This document shows, in pieces, positions 6,401 through 6,926 of a stretch of DNA of 6,926 nt. The translations under genes were made by a program, and so were the position numbers. The stretch comes from an uncultured Angelakisella sp. (GTDB lineage: Bacteria; Bacillota; Clostridia; Oscillospirales; Ruminococcaceae), in assembly GCA_947564495.1 (NCBI GenBank), contig CANOCD010000059.1, forward strand, positions 1-6,926, written 5' to 3'. Each line of letters begins with the position of its first letter. Within the stretch, counting starts at the first letter, position 1. The notes under the pieces were generated by a model. The model had not been told where the DNA came from and ran no database searches. It worked only from the letters and a program-made list of their open reading frames with translations.

Positions 6401-6550
6401 GGGCTTATCATGTCTACTTTGCTGACGCTGATCTTGATCCCGACGTTCTATTTGATCTTTGACAAGGAGGATCGGAAGCGGAGGAAGGAGGAGAAGCGGG
6501 CGAGGCGGGCGGCCAAGAAGGAGGCCAAGGCCAACGCCAGCGCAAGCTAA
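3461..6550 (+). CDS. RND-superfamily efflux pump (AcrB/MMPL-like, HAE1-type permease)
   Basis: This 1029-residue inner-membrane transporter is the full usual length for the AcrB-like family and probably exports drugs or other amphiphiles using the proton gradient. It has the family's 2 x 6 membrane-helix design: TM1 about 12-31, a large outer loop 32-330, TM2-6 between 331 and 486, TM7 521-541, a second outer loop 545-840, and TM8-12 between 843 and 998. The N-terminus (FSIPRFSIKRPV, then PLESTPEIEMPV and YYGASPEEID) and the TM11 block RLRPILMSTLTTVVGLIP are RND signatures. In TM4 the motif reads GMLVDNSIVVID, with D398 matching AcrB D407 and N399 replacing D408. In TM10, VNNAIVLID places N913 at the AcrB K940 position; R944 and S951 match R971 and T978. 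The outer loops contain several Met-rich patches. The C-terminal tail after 1001 is strongly charged and Lys/Arg-rich. ATG at 3461 follows AGGGGG six bases upstream; an upstream TTG at 3431 overlaps the adaptor and is less likely. No outer-membrane channel gene follows. Confidence 0.95.
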   Translation: MFSIPRFSIKRPVCIFICVLSLIVFGTSSVFQMPLESTPEIEMPVLMIMTPYYGASPEEIDRSVTDRVETALATISEVDSTTSMSMENMGITVLQFYYGVDIDKKYQDVTSALAMLQLPDDAQDPTIIEMNMSAMNSSIMSLSVEANAGSDLKNYIEDNIIPELERIEGVSDVSVFGGARQYIQVLLDENKMTQYGLTMQAVSNAIATAEFELTMGSLDRGNITVDLTGSQKIINYRTIETVPVTLASGDVIHVSDVAQVIMADEEETSYSRRNGLDAISLSVTKEQSGNTVDICQQIKKEVERLNASGLGLTLEITYNSGEEIMDNIRQVVLSLVEGLAIAVVVLWMFLGEWKASAIVAISMPLSVLTALILMSFLGMTINMMSLGGLVIGIGMLVDNSIVVIDSCFKSTRDMGGTSFREKVVKGAELVTSSVIASTLTTVVVFLPIAMIEGISGQLFHDVAYTIVFSLTASLMSAVTLVPLLFVQLQPREKTDFIAYRIMAKVEERYGAVIAKLLHKRKLVVSAAVLMLVLAVVLFAMVPQELMPSMSSGSINLEVSTKSGLNLESTNEIMAQLEEMVSRHPDVESYSMSVGSGGGMMGTSAASIRVTLKEDAALSDEEFVQEIRDQSKAVPNCSVEVSANDMMSMLSSQNVDITLQGPDLTALETTAEELRGLMAAMAEFDSATTSLSNGAPRAEIVVDPILAASARMTPMAVLGSVRSQLTGIEAMTIQDGETEYSVKVELPKDRFVDVSDLYGMMIDTPTGGKAALTDMAEIVYTEAPASITRQDGDYQVTVTGTPHMGSNVSQLTAKVLEAVENQMELPAGVEVAQGNMMDMMMEEFALIWNALLVALYLVFAVMAIQFESLRFPVVVIISIPFAMVGSFLGLAITGSSVNMTSLLGLVMLEGIVVNNAIVLIDYVNVLRREDGVEIHEALVRAGKMRLRPILMSTLTTVVGLIPMAVGSGVEMMESMAIVVIGGLIMSTLLTLILIPTFYLIFDKEDRKRRKEEKRARRAAKKEAKANASAS

Positions 6551-6575
6551 CAATCGAGACAGGCAAAGTTTAGGG

Positions 6576-6637
6576 CCGCCCTTTTCAAAGGGCGGTAGGT
6601 CCAGGGCGACGCCCTGGTCGCTCCCCGCAGGGAGCGA
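6576..6637. repeat. Cluster of three perfect tandem hairpins
   Basis: Hairpin 1 pairs 6576-6584 (CCGCCCTTT) with 6587-6595 (AAAGGGCGG), effectively an 8-bp stem with a four-base loop. Hairpin 2 pairs 6601-6607 with 6611-6617 (CCAGGGC/GCCCTGG) over a three-base loop. Hairpin 3 follows with no gap and pairs 6618-6625 with 6630-6637 (TCGCTCCC/GGGAGCGA) over loop CGCA. None is followed by a T-tract, so they are not classical terminators. They could stabilise the 3' end of the efflux mRNA or belong to a repeat element. Confidence 0.75.
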
Positions 6638-6724
6638 AATACTCCTGGGCGGTGGCGGTTTGTACGGATGTATGGACCGGACCGCTGACCGAACGACCAA
6701 ACTAAAACGGGCCTATCAAAACCA

Positions 6725-6843
6725 GGCCGCAGGAAAAAACAACGAAGCCGGGAAAGGGTCGCAAGTTACCCTTCCCCGGCTTCTTTTTCTCGAAGTGACA
6801 ACCTGCGGCCGGTAACGAGACTGTACCCACACTCAGCCGCAGG
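6725..6843. repeat. Three mutually complementary segments around the terminator
   Basis: GGCCGCAGG (6725-6733) is the exact reverse complement of CCTGCGGCC (6802-6810), which encloses the terminator hairpin in an outer 9-bp stem. A third segment, GCCGCAGG (6836-6843), is complementary to 6802-6809 as well, with a 26-base loop. The middle segment can therefore pair with either partner but not both. Whether this has a regulatory role is unknown. Confidence 0.6.
6744..6790 (+). terminator. Strong intrinsic terminator downstream of the efflux operon
   Basis: A 16-bp stem (6744-6759 with 6768-6783), with a single A-C mismatch at 6753/6774 and an eight-base loop CGCAAGTT, is followed by TTTTTCT (6784-6790). 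It is the first hairpin with a T-tract after the pump stop, about 190 bases downstream, so it is the likely end of the operon transcript. On the - strand the stem is followed by a GTTGTTTTTTCC run (complement of 6731-6742), so it may work in both directions. Confidence 0.8.
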
Positions 6844-6877
6844 AGCGCCCCTCGCTTTCGGTTTGTAGTCACTGCCC

Positions 6878-6912
6878 TTCCGGACAGGCCCCGGCTGGGG
6901 CCGAATCCGGAA
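6878..6912. repeat. Compound perfect hairpin near the window end
   Basis: An outer 7-bp stem pairs TTCCGGA (6878-6884) with TCCGGAA (6906-6912). An inner 6-bp stem pairs GGCCCC (6887-6892) with GGGGCC (6897-6902) over loop GGCT. The two are separated by a small asymmetric internal loop (CA / GAA). No T-tract follows before the window ends. It may be a structured RNA part or the end of the intergenic repeat element. Confidence 0.65.
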
Positions 6913-6926
6913 CGTGCTGGGCTGTG

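Larger units (their letters stand above)
6551..6926. other. Gene-free, hairpin-dense 3' intergenic region, possible dispersed element
   Basis: After the pump stop there is no ORF with a convincing start and ribosome binding site up to the window edge. The stretch instead contains at least five hairpins, described separately: three in tandem at 6576-6637, a terminator at 6744-6790 inside a second inverted repeat (6725-6810), and a compound hairpin at 6878-6912. The density of perfect short inverted repeats in non-coding DNA resembles intergenic repeat elements known from GC-rich Firmicutes. Repetition elsewhere in the genome cannot be tested here. Confidence 0.45.

Noticed and set aside
3386..6700. 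A 1104-residue - strand frame opposite the RND pump
   Set aside because: It is an antisense shadow caused by high GC third positions; the translation is dominated by H, G, D and Q with no domain, while the + strand encodes an intact RND pump.
6459..6815. A 118-residue + strand frame overlapping the pump end and the hairpin region
   Set aside because: It overlaps the pump tail in another frame, is Arg/Gly/Pro-rich and crosses all the hairpins and the terminator.
6551..6926. CRISPR array, tRNA or T-box/riboswitch in the hairpin-rich tail
   Set aside because: No regularly spaced direct repeats, no cloverleaf with a conserved T-loop, and no T-box specifier or antiterminator consensus could be seen.

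Overview
The window looks like ordinary chromosomal DNA of a GC-rich Gram-positive anaerobe, most likely a Firmicute of the Oscillospiraceae type (Clostridium cluster IV). This placement is inferred from several things: a dimeric-type glycyl-tRNA synthetase, consensus sigma-A promoters, AGGAGG-like ribosome binding sites, strong G/C bias at third codon positions, and a lipobox on the efflux adaptor. No 16S or other taxonomic marker is present, so the placement is tentative.

Layout from left to right. Bases 1-637 (+) are the C-terminal half of a glycyl-tRNA synthetase that begins outside the window. A hairpin with T-tracts on both sides (669-708) separates it from a convergent small gene (737-1117, -) encoding a two-repeat YegP/DUF1508-family protein with its own near-consensus promoter. 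A 354-base divergent spacer (1118-1471) follows. It holds the two outward-facing promoters, two G-quadruplex-type motifs, very GC-rich palindromes and an AT-rich inverted repeat that sits on the right-hand promoter. From 1472 to 6550 (+) lies a compact three-gene operon: a MarR-family regulator, a lipoprotein membrane-fusion (HlyD/AcrA-type) adaptor and an RND-superfamily pump, with gaps of 23 and 19 bases. The last 376 bases (6551-6926) hold no convincing gene but are densely packed with hairpins, including a strong intrinsic terminator for the operon. They look like a dispersed intergenic repeat element.

How it works together: the MarR-like protein probably binds the 28-base operator overlapping its own -10 box and represses the whole operon until a ligand releases it. 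The adaptor would be anchored to the outer face of the cytoplasmic membrane and work with the RND pump to expel hydrophobic or otherwise toxic compounds. No outer-membrane channel gene is present, as expected for a monoderm. The glycyl-tRNA synthetase and the YegP-like gene appear to be neighbours without a functional link.

I did not find a clearly new biological system. The points most worth a second look are the operator/promoter overlap, the unusually long coiled-coil hairpin of the adaptor, the altered proton-relay residues of the pump, the paired G-quadruplex motifs and the structured 3' element.
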